From Bacteroidota bacterium (GTDB taxonomy: Bacteria; Bacteroidota; Bacteroidia; Cytophagales; Cyclobacteriaceae), in assembly GCA_023428695.1 (NCBI GenBank), contig JAEYWY010000013.1, positions 1 to 64,000 of the forward strand: a DNA stretch of 64,000 bases. The letters run 5' to 3'. Positions 28,841 through 38,457 of the stretch are shown here, piece after piece. The position numbers and the translations under genes are program-made. The notes below the pieces were generated by a model. The model made no database searches and was not told the origin of the DNA. It saw nothing but the letters and a program-made list of their open reading frames with translations. Positions within the stretch are counted from its first letter, which is position 1. Every line of letters begins with the position of its first letter.

Positions 28841-31800
28841 ATGACGCGTAAGCTTGTCACCATTGTTATCCTGTTTGCCGTGATGACAGCCTGTTCACAG
28901 CAAGATAAAACCATGTTTTCAAAACTTGGGAAAAATCAGACCGGTATTGATTTCGTCAACGATAATCACGAAACCGAACGAAGCAACATTTTTACATATG
29001 AGTACTTCTATAATGGCGGCGGCGTGGCAATTGGCGATATCAATAATGACGGGTTAGCCGACATTTACTTTACGTCGAATATTTTCAGTAACAAACTTTA
29101 TCTGAACGAAGGCAATTTCAAATTTCGCGATATCACTGAGTCGTCGGGAACCGCCTGCGAAACAGGATGGAAAACCGGTGTGACGATGGTTGACATCAAC
29201 GGCGACGGGCTCCTCGATATTTATGTATCGCGATCTGCAAGTCCTGACCCCGAACGCCGGAGAAATATCCTGCTCATCAATAATGGTGACCTAACGTTCA
29301 CCGACAAGGCAAAAGAATTCAACCTTGACGATGCCTCGTATTCAACCCACGCGGCATTTTTCGATTTTGATAATGACAACGATCTTGATGCGATATTGCT
29401 CAATCATTCGTTGCTTGACTTATCGAACAGTTTCGACATCAGAGTAAAAAACTCTGATGTTCGTTTTCCTGATGTCGGCAACAGACTTTTGCGTAATGAC
29501 AATGGCCGGTTTACCGACGTGAGCGACTCCGTTGGAGTGTATGGTTCGGCATTCAACTATGGTCTTGGCCTGAGCTTGTCAGACATTAATAATGATGGCT
29601 GGATCGATATTTACACCGGCTGTGACTACACCGGCAGGGACAAGTTGCTCATCAACGCTGAAGGTAAGTCTTTCCGCGACGTCACTGCCGAACAACTTAG
29701 TCATATCTCGAAGTTTACCATGGGTACCGATATCGCGGATATAAACGGCGACGGTTTGATGGATATTTTCACGCTTGACATGCTGCCGGAAGACAATCGC
29801 AGGCAAAAGCAGTTGATGGGCACTGATCGTTATGACGTCCACGCTACGATGGTGAAGAATGGTCTTCATTCCCAGTACATGCGGAATATGCTGCACCTGA
29901 ACAATGGTAACGGTACCTTTAGTGAAATCGGTCAACTGGCCGGAGTCTCGAATACTGACTGGAGTTGGGCACCACTCTTTGCTGATTTTGATAACGATGG
30001 TGTTTTGGATCTGTTTGTTACCAATGGGTTCAAACGTGACCTTACCGATAATGACTTTGCAAAATTTGCAGCCTTTCAGGAAATCGTCGATGCGAGAAAA
30101 GCTGGCAAGGATGTGAGCTTTCTGGAAGTGATTTCAAAGTTCACCGAGAACAGAATTCCAAACTACATCTACCAGGGAAACGAAGGCCTTACATTTTCAG
30201 ACCGCACGAAGGAATGGGGGTTCGATCATTCTTGTATCTCGAATGGAGCAGCGTATGCCGATCTTGACAATGACGGAGACCTTGATCTCGTTGTCAACAA
30301 CATCAACGAAAGAGCGGGTATTTATCGCAACAATGCGAATAAGTTCGGAAACCATTTTCTGCAGATACAACTGGCAGGAGACGGGCAAAATAAATCCGCA
30401 ATCGGCGCAAGAGTTGAAGTATACGCCGGTAAGAAACACTTGGTTCGCGAGATGTTTCCTGTTCGCGGATTTCAGTCATCGATCGATCCTGTTTTGCACT
30501 TCGGCCTCGGAACAACGGCTTCGGTTGATTCAATAGTTGTACGCTGGGCGGACGGTGAGACGAAAGTTGTCTCCGGTACTGGCATCGATCAAAAAATTGT
30601 CATCACGCGCAACGATGGTGTGACGCGCACGCCTGTTGTTCAAAATAATAAACCATTGTTCTCTGCTTTGTCCGATGCAATTCCTTTTACGCATCGGGAA
30701 AATGAATACATCGACTTTCGTGTGCAAGCCTTGCTACCGCGTATGTATTCAACGCAAGGGCCGGCGATGGCTCTAGGTGACGTCAACAACGACGGGCTCC
30801 AGGATGTGTACGTAGGGGGCGCGAAAGGTCAAACTGCGGGATTATTCATTCAAACCAGAGACGGAAATTTCCAGGAAAAAACGACCGATGTTTTCAGCGC
30901 CGGTACAAGGTCTGAAGATGTTGACGCCGTTTTCTTTGATATGGATAAGGATGGTGATCTTGACTTGTATGTTGTCACCGGCGGTTACGAATATGAGATA
31001 GACGATACGTTGCTACAGGATAAGCTTTATGAGAATGACGGCAAGGGAAACTTCAAAATCAAGAACCTGCCTGAGTTCTCATCCAGCGGGTCGCGCGTTC
31101 GACCTTCAGACGTAGACGGCGACGGAGATATTGATCTTTTTGTCACAGGGAGGATCGTTCCAGGAAGGTATCCGGAAATACCTTCGAGTTACATGCTCAT
31201 TAATGACGGTAAAGGGAATTTTTCCATAGATCCTAACCTTTCGAACCGATTGAAATTTGCAGGGATGATCACGGATGCTTTATGGGTTGATCTTAACAAG
31301 GATAACATCGATGATCTCATTGTCGTAGGTGAGTGGATGCCAATACGCGTGTTTATCAATGAAAAGGGATCGTTAACAGAGCACACTGAACAATACGTCG
31401 AAGCCGGAACAGAAGGACTTTGGAATTGCATCATTGCCGCGGACTTTGACGGCGACGGCGATCAGGATTTTGTCGCCGGCAACTTTGGCCGAAACTCCCA
31501 GATGAAAGTTGATCGCGATAAGCCGGCGACGCTTTTTTATCATGACTACGATGCGAATGGTTCCATCGATCTTTTCCTGAATTATTATGTCAAAGGAAAA
31601 AGTTACCCCTATCCAACCCGTGATGAATTGACAGAACAGGTGCCGTCTTTCAAAAAGCGATTTACGAACTATAGTTCATACTCAAATGCTGTAATCGAAA
31701 ACGTGTTAACGGAAAGTGAAATCGCTGCTTCCAAACAACTTTCCGCCTATGAATTAAATTCCTGTTATATACGAAACGATGGGAATAAGTTCACAATGGT

Positions 31801-32104
31801 ACCGATGCCTGCAGCGTTTCAGTTCGCGCCGGTTTTCGCAATGGAAACAATGGATGTAAACAATGATGGACACCTGGATATCATTTCCGGGGGAAACCTT
31901 TCGGCCACACGTTCGAGAACTGGTAAACTGTCGGGTAATGGGGGCTTCGTATTTCACGGCGATGGTAAAGGCAACTTCACTTTCGTACATCCGGCAAGAA
32001 CCGGTATAAAAGTACCTGATGATGTTCGTCAGATAAAAAAAGATGGTGTAACGCTGTTCTTTGCAATCAATAACAGACCGGTGCAGGTGTACAGATTGAA
32101 TTGA
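28841..32104 (+). CDS. CRTAC1-like FG-GAP/VCBS repeat lipoprotein with ASPIC/UnbV domain
   Basis: Exported lipoprotein of 1087 residues (lipobox MTAC, Cys18). At least a dozen Ca-binding-loop repeats of the form D-x-N-x-D-G-x-x-D occur (for example DINNDGLADIY, DFDNDGVLDLF, DVDGDGDIDLF, DFDGDGDQDFV), arranged as beta-propeller blades before and after an ASPIC/UnbV domain (about 500-575; GARVEVYAGKKH, VRWADGETKV). Such proteins recur in Bacteroidota PULs; their biochemical role is not settled and a surface binding or adhesion role is a guess. The start directly follows a terminator. Confidence 0.88.
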   Translation: MTRKLVTIVILFAVMTACSQQDKTMFSKLGKNQTGIDFVNDNHETERSNIFTYEYFYNGGGVAIGDINNDGLADIYFTSNIFSNKLYLNEGNFKFRDITESSGTACETGWKTGVTMVDINGDGLLDIYVSRSASPDPERRRNILLINNGDLTFTDKAKEFNLDDASYSTHAAFFDFDNDNDLDAILLNHSLLDLSNSFDIRVKNSDVRFPDVGNRLLRNDNGRFTDVSDSVGVYGSAFNYGLGLSLSDINNDGWIDIYTGCDYTGRDKLLINAEGKSFRDVTAEQLSHISKFTMGTDIADINGDGLMDIFTLDMLPEDNRRQKQLMGTDRYDVHATMVKNGLHSQYMRNMLHLNNGNGTFSEIGQLAGVSNTDWSWAPLFADFDNDGVLDLFVTNGFKRDLTDNDFAKFAAFQEIVDARKAGKDVSFLEVISKFTENRIPNYIYQGNEGLTFSDRTKEWGFDHSCISNGAAYADLDNDGDLDLVVNNINERAGIYRNNANKFGNHFLQIQLAGDGQNKSAIGARVEVYAGKKHLVREMFPVRGFQSSIDPVLHFGLGTTASVDSIVVRWADGETKVVSGTGIDQKIVITRNDGVTRTPVVQNNKPLFSALSDAIPFTHRENEYIDFRVQALLPRMYSTQGPAMALGDVNNDGLQDVYVGGAKGQTAGLFIQTRDGNFQEKTTDVFSAGTRSEDVDAVFFDMDKDGDLDLYVVTGGYEYEIDDTLLQDKLYENDGKGNFKIKNLPEFSSSGSRVRPSDVDGDGDIDLFVTGRIVPGRYPEIPSSYMLINDGKGNFSIDPNLSNRLKFAGMITDALWVDLNKDNIDDLIVVGEWMPIRVFINEKGSLTEHTEQYVEAGTEGLWNCIIAADFDGDGDQDFVAGNFGRNSQMKVDRDKPATLFYHDYDANGSIDLFLNYYVKGKSYPYPTRDELTEQVPSFKKRFTNYSSYSNAVIENVLTESEIAASKQLSAYELNSCYIRNDGNKFTMVPMPAAFQFAPVFAMETMDVNNDGHLDIISGGNLSATRSRTGKLSGNGGFVFHGDGKGNFTFVHPARTGIKVPDDVRQIKKDGVTLFFAINNRPVQVYRLN

Positions 32105-32322
32105 TAAGGGCCGGGTTGTAGTGATGAGAATGTGTATCACTGGATGTATTAAAATGTAGTTAACAAATCGTGCCCGAGATAGAAACATTTGGTCCCTGTA
32201 CGATACAAGCGTATACCCTTTTGGTATCAAATGTAGCCCTATGCTCTCGCGATTTTGAGTGAAATTGACACCTCAGATAGTAGTACGCTCTTACTGAGTT
32301 GCGAGTAAAAAAAACAGACGCC

Positions 32323-34236
32323 ATGAATCGATACCTTTTTACCGTCATAGTTGTATGTCTCCTTGCCATAACGGCTAATGCACAATCTCCCGGATTTTTC
32401 CTGGATAGTGAAGAGAAGGCGGCTGTCGTTCCATCGTACACAGAGCACGCGAAACCTACGGCGTCACCAACGGTCACAGTGAACGTGAACGCCGCAGGAG
32501 CTTCCATTCCTGTCTCGAAGTACATCTACGGCAACAACGTCAATCCTTACATGACGCAGATCGTGGATCAGCCTGCCCTGCTTGGACATATCAAGGAGCT
32601 CTCTCCGAATGTAATTCGTTTCCCCGGAGGAAATCTCAGCAGCGTTTACTTCTGGGATGCTGAAAAAGATACTCCGCCGGCAGGTGCACCGGCGAAACTG
32701 GTAAATGGTGACGGTGCGGAAATAGACCCGGGATATTGGTACGGTGGCAACGATGAGGGATGGACGCTGTCATTGGATAATTATTACAACATGCTGGAAC
32801 TTACCGGGAACACGGGGATGATTACGGTTAACTATGGGTACGCGCGCTACAGTACTGCTGAGGATCCCGTTGCGTCTGCTGCCCATTATGCTGCCGAATG
32901 GGTACGCTACGATAACGGGCGAACAAAATTCTGGGAAATCGGCAATGAAAGCAACGGTAGCTGGCAGGCCGGGTGGCGCATTAAGACTGCCGACAACAAA
33001 GACGGTCAACCCGAAATTATCACGGGCGCGCTATACGGAAAACATTTCCGAGTATTCGCTGATTCCATGCGCAAGGCCGCGGATGAAATTGGTGCAGAAA
33101 TATTCATCGGTGCACAGTTACTCGCGGAGCCACCCGCCAGTTGGTGGACGAACACGGACAAGAACTGGAACAACGGCGTGTTTCAGGAGGCAGAGGACCT
33201 CCCGGATTACTACATCATCCACAGTTACTACACACCCTACAACACCAACTCGAATGCATCATCCATTCTGACGAGTGCCACTGATGTGACGCATGATATG
33301 ATGGAGTATGTAACCAACTCAATTAACGCTGCGGGAAGACAACAAAAACCGATTGCGCTCACAGAGTGGAACATTTTCGCGGTAGGGTCAAAACAACAGA
33401 TATCGTATATCAACGGTATGCACGCCGCCATTGTACTTGGGGAACTGGTAAAGAACAAGTATGGAATGGCGAGTCGCTGGGACATGGCCAACGGGTACAA
33501 CAATGGGGATGATCACGGAACTTTTAGTCAGGGTGATGAACCGGGCATTCCGCGATGGAATCCCCGGCCTTCGTTTTACTATATGTATTACTTCCAGAAG
33601 TTTTTCGGAAATCAGATGATTGCTTCAGAAGTAACCGGTAGCCCGGACGTTCTTTCCTATGCTTCGACCTTTACTTCAGGAGAGTGCGGAATAGTGCTCG
33701 TCAACAAAGGAACAACGTCTCATGTAGCGCGTGTGAACCTGTCAAATCACGGAGTGGGTGAACGTTATTATCATTACACATTGAATGGAGGAAGCGATAA
33801 CGGTGAGTTTTCGCTCAAAGTGAACGTTAATGGTGTTGGTCCAACCTTACCGGCAGGTGGACCGGCTAATTACAAGACGTTACAGGCAAGGTCATCAATG
33901 GTGCAGGGTGGAGTCGTCGTCACGTTGCCACCGCGATCCGTGGTTTATCTGATGATCGATGAAGGGGAAGATATTATCACCGGCGCCGCCAGGGGGGAGA
34001 GTGGGTCTTTCCGCATTGCGCCAAATCCTTCGAGTGGTATGGTCACAATTGACTTGCCTTCACGGGAGTTTCGTCAGGTTGAAGTAACAGATTTGCGCGG
34101 CCGGATTTTCTTTACGCATCCGGTTAGCCGCCAGGACGAGAAAGTTTCGTTTTCTCCGGGAGTCCCGCCGGGCATGTACATCGTACGGCTGAAGGGAGAA
34201 AGAGGAACTACATCAGCGAAACTTATGGTAGAGTGA
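32323..34236 (+). CDS. T9SS-exported clan GH-A glycoside hydrolase (GH51/GH44-like)
   Basis: 637 residues, secreted. A Sec signal peptide (about 1-20, ending NAQ) precedes a TIM-barrel hydrolase with VIRFPGGNLSS, the likely acid/base Glu209 in FWEIGNES and the likely nucleophile Glu348 in LTEWN. A beta-sandwich follows (about 440-550), then a type A T9SS sorting domain (about 561-637; RIAPNPSSG...GMYIVRL...KLMVE), so it should be exported across the outer membrane. The RFPGG plus IGNE pattern recalls GH51 arabinofuranosidases, and the overall layout also recalls GH44 endoglucanases/xyloglucanases; I cannot separate them by eye. ATG 32323 is chosen over an upstream TTG at 32299 because it begins the signal peptide. 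Confidence 0.8.
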   Translation: MNRYLFTVIVVCLLAITANAQSPGFFLDSEEKAAVVPSYTEHAKPTASPTVTVNVNAAGASIPVSKYIYGNNVNPYMTQIVDQPALLGHIKELSPNVIRFPGGNLSSVYFWDAEKDTPPAGAPAKLVNGDGAEIDPGYWYGGNDEGWTLSLDNYYNMLELTGNTGMITVNYGYARYSTAEDPVASAAHYAAEWVRYDNGRTKFWEIGNESNGSWQAGWRIKTADNKDGQPEIITGALYGKHFRVFADSMRKAADEIGAEIFIGAQLLAEPPASWWTNTDKNWNNGVFQEAEDLPDYYIIHSYYTPYNTNSNASSILTSATDVTHDMMEYVTNSINAAGRQQKPIALTEWNIFAVGSKQQISYINGMHAAIVLGELVKNKYGMASRWDMANGYNNGDDHGTFSQGDEPGIPRWNPRPSFYYMYYFQKFFGNQMIASEVTGSPDVLSYASTFTSGECGIVLVNKGTTSHVARVNLSNHGVGERYYHYTLNGGSDNGEFSLKVNVNGVGPTLPAGGPANYKTLQARSSMVQGGVVVTLPPRSVVYLMIDEGEDIITGAARGESGSFRIAPNPSSGMVTIDLPSREFRQVEVTDLRGRIFFTHPVSRQDEKVSFSPGVPPGMYIVRLKGERGTTSAKLMVE

Positions 34237-34377
34237 GCGAAATCGGGCAAATACGTAGCGTGAAAACAAGGCCATTTATTCCAGGCCAAACGATATTAAT
34301 CCGCTCCGGCGATGATGTTCGTTGGGTCAATCAAAATATTGAACCCTTATTATTCGAATGATTAACTAAAACCTCAC

Positions 34378-36534
34378 ATGAAGCAAATAACAACTGCAGC
34401 CGTCGTATTGCTGGTCTTAATTATCTATGGATGTTCATCACCCGACAGTGTGTCCACAAATGGTCCGAATGAAAAAAGGATCGATTCTCTAATCTCGCTG
34501 ATGACACTGGAAGAGAAAGTGACGATGATCCACGCGATCTCGTCTTTTCGCTCGGGAGGCGTTGAGCGACTCGGAATTCCGACGTGGGCGATGTCTGACG
34601 GACCACATGGTGTGCGTAAAGAACACGGGACCGACTATATACCCGACGTAGGCGTCCAGGATTCAGTGACGTATCTGCCGGTAGGCGTGACCCTTGCGTC
34701 GACATGGAATCCCGAACTCGGTTATGCTTATGGTAAAGTACTTGGTGCAGAAGCAAACGCTCGTGGAAAGGATGTTATCCTTGGTCCCGGTGTGAATATT
34801 ATTCGAACCCCGTTAAACGGTCGGAATTTCGAATACCTCAGTGAGGATCCGTTTCTTGCTTCGAGGATGGTCGTCGGATATGTTAAGGGTGTGCAGGATC
34901 AGGGTGTGTCGACAAGTGTAAAACACTACGCGGCCAACAACCAGGAAATCGAACGAAATTCCATCAACGTAGAGATGGATGAACGTGCACTTCGGGAAAT
35001 ATACCTCCCGGCATTCAGGGCTGCCGTTGTAGAAGGTGATGCCAATACAGTAATGGGTTCTTACAACAGATTCCGTGGGCAGTTTGCGACACACAATGAA
35101 TATCTGGTCAATACAATACTTAAAGGTGAATGGGGCTTTAAAGGTGTGGTGATGAGTGACTGGGGTGCTGTGCAAAATACGATGGAGGCAATCACAAACG
35201 GTACTGACCTTGAGATGGGAACCGATCTGGCGCTTGGTTTCAAACCCGACTACGGAAAATTCTACATGGGTGACACTGTGATCTCCCTTGTTCGTTCAGG
35301 CGCCGTTGATGAGGCGTTAATCGACGACAAAGTAAGACGCATTCTTCGCATCATGTTCAAGACACACATGTTCGGCAAACGACCTGAAGGGGCGGTTAAC
35401 ACCAGGGATCATCAGCAGGTTGCAAGAAAGGTTGCTGAAGAGGGAATTGTCCTTTTGAAGAATGATGGTGTGTTGCCGCTGAAGGGCGGCGTGAGGAGTA
35501 TCGCCGTTATTGGGGCGAACGCTGACCGCAAGCACGCGGGTGCCGGTGGAAGTTCGCAGGTGAATGCGAAGTATGAAATCACAGCGCTCGAAGGCATTCG
35601 GAAGGCTGCTGACGAGAATACGAAAGTCTTGTATGCACCCGGTTATGTGATTTCAAAGGATGGTAAAGTGGATGAAAAACTAATGCGCGAAGCCGTGAAC
35701 CTTGCGTCCGGTGCCGATATGGTCGTTTATGTTGGCGGATGGATCCACGGATATTCTGATGCGTGGATGGACAACGCATTCGATTCGGAAAGTCTGGACA
35801 AGCCATCGATGAATCTTCCTTTTGGACAGGATCGGCTGATCAGTGAGGTGCAGAAAGCGAATGCGAACAACGTCGTCATCCTCTACGGCGGAGCAGCGAC
35901 TGATATGGTGGGCTGGGACAAGGATGCCAAAGCAATCATCCAGGCGTGGTATCCCGGTATGGAAGGTGGCGCTGCACTTGCAGATATTATTTTTGGTAAA
36001 GTCAACCCATCAGGTAAGTTGCCTATGACGTTCCCGAAAAAACTTGAAGATAGTCCGGCCCATGCCATGGGTGAATACCCGGGTCAGAACGGTGTGGTTC
36101 GTTACAATGAGGGACTGCTTGTGGGTTACAGATACTTTGATACAAAGAACGTGGAACCGCTCTTCCCCTTCGGTCATGGCCTTTCATACACCTCGTTTGA
36201 AATGACTAACCTTGGAGTTGCGAAAAAGGGTGAAACGGTAACAGTGTCACTTACTTTAAAGAATACCGGCGAGATGGGGGGTGCTGAAGTAGTGCAGGTG
36301 TACGTACGCGATGATCAATCTGCGCTGGCCCGTCCTGACAAGGAACTGAAAGCATTTAAGAAAGTCTTCCTCGAACCGGGTGCGTCCGGCAACGTGGAGC
36401 TTACCCTTGAAAAGGATGCCTTCATGTACTATGACGACACTAAAAAACAATGGGTACTCGAGCCTGGGAAGTTTACAATTCTCGTCGGTAGTTCATCGCG
36501 GGATATCAAACTTACTGGCGAGGTTACGCTTTAG
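34378..36534 (+). CDS. GH3 beta-glucosidase lipoprotein
   Basis: Retaining exo-beta-glycosidase, 718 residues, lipid-anchored (lipobox YGC, Cys19). The N-terminal GH3 barrel (about 35-330) has the nucleophile Asp261 in VVMSDWGAV, together with the substrate-binding segment SVKHYAANNQE. The second alpha/beta domain (about 350-590) begins EEGIVLLKNDGVLPL, and a fibronectin-III-like C-terminal domain (about 625-710) begins near PLFPFGHGLSYT. Full length, all parts present. It would release glucose from beta-linked oligosaccharides, complementing GH31 in the same locus. Confidence 0.93.
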   Translation: MKQITTAAVVLLVLIIYGCSSPDSVSTNGPNEKRIDSLISLMTLEEKVTMIHAISSFRSGGVERLGIPTWAMSDGPHGVRKEHGTDYIPDVGVQDSVTYLPVGVTLASTWNPELGYAYGKVLGAEANARGKDVILGPGVNIIRTPLNGRNFEYLSEDPFLASRMVVGYVKGVQDQGVSTSVKHYAANNQEIERNSINVEMDERALREIYLPAFRAAVVEGDANTVMGSYNRFRGQFATHNEYLVNTILKGEWGFKGVVMSDWGAVQNTMEAITNGTDLEMGTDLALGFKPDYGKFYMGDTVISLVRSGAVDEALIDDKVRRILRIMFKTHMFGKRPEGAVNTRDHQQVARKVAEEGIVLLKNDGVLPLKGGVRSIAVIGANADRKHAGAGGSSQVNAKYEITALEGIRKAADENTKVLYAPGYVISKDGKVDEKLMREAVNLASGADMVVYVGGWIHGYSDAWMDNAFDSESLDKPSMNLPFGQDRLISEVQKANANNVVILYGGAATDMVGWDKDAKAIIQAWYPGMEGGAALADIIFGKVNPSGKLPMTFPKKLEDSPAHAMGEYPGQNGVVRYNEGLLVGYRYFDTKNVEPLFPFGHGLSYTSFEMTNLGVAKKGETVTVSLTLKNTGEMGGAEVVQVYVRDDQSALARPDKELKAFKKVFLEPGASGNVELTLEKDAFMYYDDTKKQWVLEPGKFTILVGSSSRDIKLTGEVTL

Positions 36535-36551
36535 AAAGTGCGGTTTCTACA

Positions 36552-36583
36552 CGAAAGGGCTGTCTGCGGGCAGCCCTTTTTCG
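36552..36583 (+). terminator. Rho-independent terminator after GH3
   Basis: Stem AAAGGGCTG / CAGCCCTTT with an 8-base loop and T run, about 20 bases past the GH3 stop. It marks the end of the PUL. Confidence 0.88.
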
Positions 36584-36652
36584 TAGGTCGCGTGTGTCAT
36601 AGTGCCTTGTTTTAACCTCATAATTTGCCAACTTGCATTTACAATTACATGG

Positions 36653-37450
36653 ATGGATACAATCAAAGACCTTCGACTCGCCGTTCTCATTGACGCCGAC
36701 AATGTACCCCACTCGCAGATCCAGCCGATGCTTCAGGAAATTGCGAAGTATGGTACGCCAACGTTCAAACGAATTTACGCCGACTGGACAAAGCCGACTG
36801 TTTCCGGATGGAAAAGTAAACTGCTTGAACATGCGATCACGCCGGTGCAACAGTACAGTTATACCACCGGAAAGAATTCGACAGACTCGGCGCTGATTAT
36901 CGATGCAATGGATATACTTTACACCGGTCGCGTCGATGGATTCTGTATTGTGTCAAGCGATAGCGATTTTACGCGGCTCGCAACGCGATTACGTGAAGCC
37001 GGAATGAAGGTGTTTGGTATGGGTGAGCGAAAGACACCACACGCGTTCATATCAGCCGTTGACAAATTCATATACATAGAGATTTTGAAAGGTAACGGCG
37101 AGCAAAAAAAGAAAGCGCAGGCGCCACAGAAGAAAAAGTCGTCACCAAAGAAGCAACAACAGGAGAATATTGAATCGGCAGCGCCTGTTGAAACGGACCC
37201 GTTCGCGAACTACGAATTAGTCAACCTCATCGAATCATCCGTTAACGATCTCGCCGACGAAAGTGGTTGGGTTTTCCTCGGAGAACTCGGTAACCTGTTG
37301 CTTAAAAAGAAACCGGACTTCGATCCGCGGAATTATGGATTCAAGAAACTGGTTTCGCTGATCGAGAGCCTCGAACAGTTTGAAGTACACAAGGAGAGTT
37401 CGGGTAAAGGAAATATTTCGCACGTTTACGTAAAAAGCAAGGCATCATAA
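36653..37450 (+). CDS. NYN-domain RNase-like protein with C-terminal LOTUS (OST-HTH) domain
   Basis: 265 residues. The N-terminal NYN/LabA-like PIN-fold domain (about 8-150) keeps acidic residues expected for metal-dependent nucleases: Asp14 and Asp16 in VLIDADNV, Asp in NSTDSALIIDAMD and the SSDSDF motif. A Lys/Gln-rich linker (about 150-180) leads to an OST-HTH/LOTUS domain (about 185-262; LVNLIESSVNDL, YGFKKLVSLIES), a fold that binds RNA, reported for G-quadruplex or dsRNA. Role probably in RNA turnover or regulation. ATG 36653 is preferred over a GTG at 36602, which would add an unlike N terminus. Monocistronic. Confidence 0.88.
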   Translation: MDTIKDLRLAVLIDADNVPHSQIQPMLQEIAKYGTPTFKRIYADWTKPTVSGWKSKLLEHAITPVQQYSYTTGKNSTDSALIIDAMDILYTGRVDGFCIVSSDSDFTRLATRLREAGMKVFGMGERKTPHAFISAVDKFIYIEILKGNGEQKKKAQAPQKKKSSPKKQQQENIESAAPVETDPFANYELVNLIESSVNDLADESGWVFLGELGNLLLKKKPDFDPRNYGFKKLVSLIESLEQFEVHKESSGKGNISHVYVKSKAS

Positions 37451-37540
37451 CCGTAGGAGCGATCAGAGAGTTCCAGGCAAAGGTTGGTGAGCGAGTCGTG
37501 ACAGCTAAATAAAATTCAAAAAAAAGTTAACTTGACGCCT

Positions 37541-38440
37541 ATGACAACAAGTTTCGAAAACCCATCATCACGCCGGAGTGCCCTGAAGAAAATGGCAGGC
37601 TCGGCTGCGGTAACCCTGGCAGGTTTGTCCCTTTCTGAACGCGTCAGCGCGGCGGAGGCTTCATTGGAAAACCAATTGAAGGGCAAGATCAATCACTCTG
37701 TATGTCGCTGGTGTTATCAGAATATTCCGTTTGAAGATCTTTGCAAGGCAGCAAAAAATATCGGGATAGCTTCCATTGAACTTGTTGGTCCTGAAGAATG
37801 GCCGATCCTCCGCAAGTATGGCCTCACGGCGGCGCTACCCTGGGGTGCGGGCAAGGGCATAACCGAAGGTTTTAACAATCCCGCATTTCATGACGAACTC
37901 ATCCAAAGCTACACCGACATGATCCCGAGGGTGGCGGCAGCGGGTTACTCACAGATTATTTGTTTTTCGGGAAATCGCAACGGACTGGATGATGAACAGG
38001 GTATCGAAAACTGTGCTGTCGGTTTGAAAAAACTCATGTCTGTCGCCGAAAAACATAAGGTCACGCTGGTTATGGAGTTGCTCAACAGTAAGGTTGATCA
38101 TAAGGATTATCAGTGTGATCACACTGAATGGGGTGTTGCACTTTGTGAAAAGGTCGGCTCGGAACGATTCAAGCTACTGTACGATATCTATCACATGCAG
38201 ATTATGGAGGGTGATGTGATCGCGACTATTCGTAAATACAACAAATACATTTCACACTACCACACCGGCGGCGTCCCTGGTCGAAACGAAATCGACGATA
38301 CACAGGAATTGAATTACCCGGCGATCATGAAAGCGATTGTCGAAACAGGATTCAAAGGCTTTGTGGCTCAGGAGTTTATTCCGAAGAGAGAAGACAAGAT
38401 CGCTTCGCTCAGGCAAGGCGTCACGATCTGTGACGTGTGA
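37541..38440 (+). CDS. Tat-exported hydroxypyruvate isomerase-like TIM-barrel protein
   Basis: 299 residues of the xylose isomerase-like/AP endonuclease 2 TIM-barrel superfamily. The N terminus has a twin-arginine signal (SSRRSALKKMAGSAAVTLAG), so it is predicted to fold in the cytoplasm and be exported. The body has the Hyi-type segments ASIELVGPEEWP, LVMELLNSK and HTGGVPGRNEID. Cytoplasmic Hyi interconverts hydroxypyruvate and tartronate semialdehyde, but the exported Bacteroidota versions have no established substrate and may act on a sugar keto derivative. ATG 37541 is chosen over TTG 37532. Confidence 0.82.
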   Translation: MTTSFENPSSRRSALKKMAGSAAVTLAGLSLSERVSAAEASLENQLKGKINHSVCRWCYQNIPFEDLCKAAKNIGIASIELVGPEEWPILRKYGLTAALPWGAGKGITEGFNNPAFHDELIQSYTDMIPRVAAAGYSQIICFSGNRNGLDDEQGIENCAVGLKKLMSVAEKHKVTLVMELLNSKVDHKDYQCDHTEWGVALCEKVGSERFKLLYDIYHMQIMEGDVIATIRKYNKYISHYHTGGVPGRNEIDDTQELNYPAIMKAIVETGFKGFVAQEFIPKREDKIASLRQGVTICDV

Positions 38441-38457
38441 TGCTATCGAAAAAGCGG

